Assembly: GCA_947447625.1 (NCBI GenBank)
Contig: CANFKS010000024.1
Coordinates: forward strand, 1-43,629
Direction of reading: 5' to 3'
DNA: 43,629 nt
Source: Rhodospirillales bacterium
GTDB taxonomy: Bacteria; Pseudomonadota; Alphaproteobacteria; Acetobacterales; Acetobacteraceae
The position numbers were made by a program, and so were the translations under genes. The notes under the pieces are model-generated. The model saw only the letters and a list, made by a program, of their open reading frames with translations. It searched no databases and was not told the origin of the DNA. How positions within the stretch are numbered: position 1 is the first letter of the stretch; every line of letters begins with the position of its first letter. This document shows positions 42,164 to 43,629 of the stretch, in pieces.

Positions 42164-43169
42164 AACTGTTTTTCCGCATCAGATGCCCATTGACACAATT
42201 GGTCAGCCGTCCATCGCGCAGATAATGCAGCACCACTTCGGCGGCTTTGCGGCGGATGTCGATATTGGCGGGGGGGCTGAAGAATGCGGCGTGCGGGGTG
42301 AGCAGCAGGCGGTCTTTGATCCAGGTTTCGCCGGCTTGGAGCGCCTGGAACAGCGGGTGCAGCGGCACCGGCGGTTCGGAGGGCAGCACGTCGAGTGCGG
42401 CGCCGGCGATGCGGTTGGATTTGAGGGCGTCGTGCAGGGCGTCGAGATCGACCAGCGGGCCGCGGGCGGTGTTGACGAGGATGAGGTTGTCTTTGGCGTG
42501 GCTGAGGGTTTCGGCGTTGATGATGTGGCGCGTGCTGTCGGTGTAGGGGGCGTGCAGGCTGATGGTGTCGCTGACGGCCATCAACTCCTGCATGCTGCGC
42601 GCGCGCTTGTAGCCGACGCCGAGTTCCACGCCGTTGGGCAGTTCAGGGTCGTAGAAGACGATATCCATATCGAAGCCTTTGGCGCGGCGGGCGGCGGCCA
42701 TGCCGATGCGGCCGAGGCCGACGATGCCGAAGGTTTGCCCGCGCAGCCGGCGCATCAGCGGCGCGCCGGGGGCCCAGCCCCAATTGCCCACCGGGTCGGC
42801 GGCCAGGCGGGTGGCGTAGTAGTGGGTGCCGCGCGCCAGGGTGAGCATCAGGCCCACGGCGTGGTCGGCCACTTCGGAGGTTCCGTAGTCCGGCACGTTG
42901 CAGACCGGCACGCCGCGCGCGGCCCAGGCGGCGCTGTCGAGATTGTCGTAGCCGACGCCCATGCGGACGATGATTTTGCAGTTGGGGTATTGGTTGACGT
43001 CGCCCACGTCGTGATTGGCCGAGCCGGAGATGATGCCGTCGGCGGCGAGGCGTTCCGCGCCCGGCACCGCGGCGTCGGGCTGGTGGCTGGTTGTGGTGGC
43101 GAAATCGCCGAAGGTCGCCTGTTCGAGCCCGTCGGGGGAGGGCGGGTAGTTCATGTAGAGTACGTGCAT
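42162..43169 (-). CDS. NAD-dependent D-2-hydroxyacid dehydrogenase (CtBP-like)
   Basis: A 335-residue member of the D-isomer-specific 2-hydroxyacid dehydrogenase family. NAD-binding GLGRIG (151-156), catalytic R236 (NTARGP), E265 (LPSEPP) and H293 (LTPHAAF) are all present. The YGTSEVADHAVGLML segment resembles the C-terminal-binding-protein branch. Substrate unknown (a 2-keto or 2-hydroxy acid). GAAGGATTGAACCG, which includes the stop region of the preceding lipoyl-domain gene, serves as its ribosome binding region; four bases separate the two genes, so they form an operon. Confidence 0.9.
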   Translation of the reverse strand: MHVLYMNYPPSPDGLEQATFGDFATTTSHQPDAAVPGAERLAADGIISGSANHDVGDVNQYPNCKIIVRMGVGYDNLDSAAWAARGVPVCNVPDYGTSEVADHAVGLMLTLARGTHYYATRLAADPVGNWGWAPGAPLMRRLRGQTFGIVGLGRIGMAAARRAKGFDMDIVFYDPELPNGVELGVGYKRARSMQELMAVSDTISLHAPYTDSTRHIINAETLSHAKDNLILVNTARGPLVDLDALHDALKSNRIAGAALDVLPSEPPVPLHPLFQALQAGETWIKDRLLLTPHAAFFSPPANIDIRRKAAEVVLHYLRDGRLTNCVNGHLMRKNS

Positions 43170-43173
43170 CGGT

Positions 43174-43629
43174 TCAATCCTTCACAACGCCGATCGTGGC
43201 GCCCATTTTGACCACCGCGCCCGGAGTCTTGACCATCTGGGCCACCATGCCGGCGGCGGGGGCGTCGATTTCGACCACGGCCTTGTCGGTTTCGATTTCG
43301 GCGACGAGATCGCCCTTGGCCACGATCGCGCCGTCGGCCACGGTCCAGCGCACGAGCTTGCCCTGATCGACCGTGAGGTCGCCGAACGGCATCGTGATGA
43401 GGGCGCCCTTCAGCGTGCCGAGAGCGGCCGCGGCCGAGGCGGGGGCTGCTGATGCAGGTGCGGCAGCGGGGGCAGGTGCCGCAGCGGGTTGCTCGATCGG
43501 AGCCTGCACGCCATCGGGCCGGCCTTTCCAGCGCCAGGGGGGCGTGGCACGGCCGGCGAGAACCTCATGCGCGCGGGCCACCACGCGACCGGCATCGACC
43601 AGGATCGCCCGCTCCAGCGCGGGGCCGAA
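43174..43629 (-). CDS. Lipoyl-domain protein, possibly fused to a 2-oxoacid dehydrogenase E1 subunit (partial)
   Basis: The frame is open to the window edge; 151 residues of the C-terminal part are visible. A lipoyl/biotinyl domain lies at the very C-terminus with the modification motif EIETDKAVVEIDAPAAG (lysine of ETDKA). It is preceded by an Ala/Pro-rich linker of about 35 residues and, before that, by a segment (LERAILVDAGRVVARAHEVL) whose pattern resembles the end of transketolase-type E1 beta subunits. Lipoyl domains usually sit at the N-terminus of E2 or E1 beta, so a C-terminal placement is uncommon. The upstream assignment is inference. Confidence 0.7.
   Translation of the reverse strand, partial: FGPALERAILVDAGRVVARAHEVLAGRATPPWRWKGRPDGVQAPIEQPAAAPAPAAAPASAAPASAAAALGTLKGALITMPFGDLTVDQGKLVRWTVADGAIVAKGDLVAEIETDKAVVEIDAPAAGMVAQMVKTPGAVVKMGATIGVVKD

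Noticed and set aside
17402-42164. CRISPR array
   Set aside because: The repeats are few, far apart, palindromic and located at gene ends; there is no regular spacer pattern and no cas gene.
42030-43211. A 393-codon plus-strand open frame beginning MGKEALLFLKKKKQK
   Set aside because: Its start lies in repeat A copy 3, and the rest is antisense to the well-supported D-2-hydroxyacid dehydrogenase. Proteins with such K/F-rich starts are translations of the repeat.

Overview
The window reads as an alphaproteobacterial chromosome, most likely Acetobacteraceae or a close Rhodospirillales relative. The basis is the rpoC-rpsL-rpsG-tuf-S10-spc gene order, the high GC content, an EipB-family envelope protein (an alphaproteobacterial family) and the style of the intergenic palindromes. 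No rRNA, tRNA, CRISPR array, transposase, integrase or phage gene was found.

Region 1 (1-15178) is a co-directional, highly conserved expression block: the 3' end of rpoC with its terminator, a promoter and leader, then rpsL, rpsG, tuf, rpsJ, rplC, rplD, rplW, rplB, rpsS, rplV, rpsC, rplP, rpmC, rpsQ, rplN, rplX, rplE, rpsN, rpsH, rplF, rplR, rpsE, rpmD, rplO, secY and adk. Two expected things are missing. There is no fusA between rpsG and tuf, and the alpha operon (rpsM, rpsK, rpoA, rplQ) does not follow adk. L5 carries an unusual 54-residue low-complexity N-terminal extension.

Region 2 (15179-31867) starts at that synteny break with a class I ribonucleotide reductase large subunit (nrdA) without an adjacent nrdB. 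Two NrdR-box-like sites lie 32 bp apart upstream of it. A patchwork of catabolic genes in alternating orientation follows: a dihydroorotase-like amidohydrolase, a class III PLP aminotransferase, an amidase-signature hydrolase, a family III CoA-transferase, TrmO, an atypical Nramp-family transporter behind a structured leader with a small Pro/Arg-rich ORF, an EipB-like periplasmic protein, an MFS transporter, a carbamoylase-type metallohydrolase, an acyl-CoA synthetase and a PlsC-type acyltransferase. Together these suggest uptake and breakdown of N-acyl, N-carbamoyl or amide compounds, but the substrate cannot be read from the sequence.

Region 3 (31868-43629) holds a DsbD/ScsB-like reductase, the helicase HrpB, a probable envelope-stress unit (Do-like protease, OmpR-type regulator, histidine kinase), an epoxide-hydrolase-like enzyme divergent from a GntR/UTRA regulator, and a minus-strand pair encoding a D-2-hydroxyacid dehydrogenase and the end of a lipoyl-domain protein.

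The most interesting signal is between the genes. Dispersed palindromic elements of at least two sequence families, plus a pair of related hairpins, occupy six of the seven convergent gene junctions and none of the six divergent ones. One family (A) is a nested inverted repeat of about 115-128 bp with the architecture of a two-way intrinsic terminator. A diverged copy lies inside the two-component operon. The other family (B) shows compensatory base changes in its stem, supplies a stop codon to one gene and a 35-residue translated tail to another. In-frame 15-bp tandem repeats also recur in three unrelated genes.
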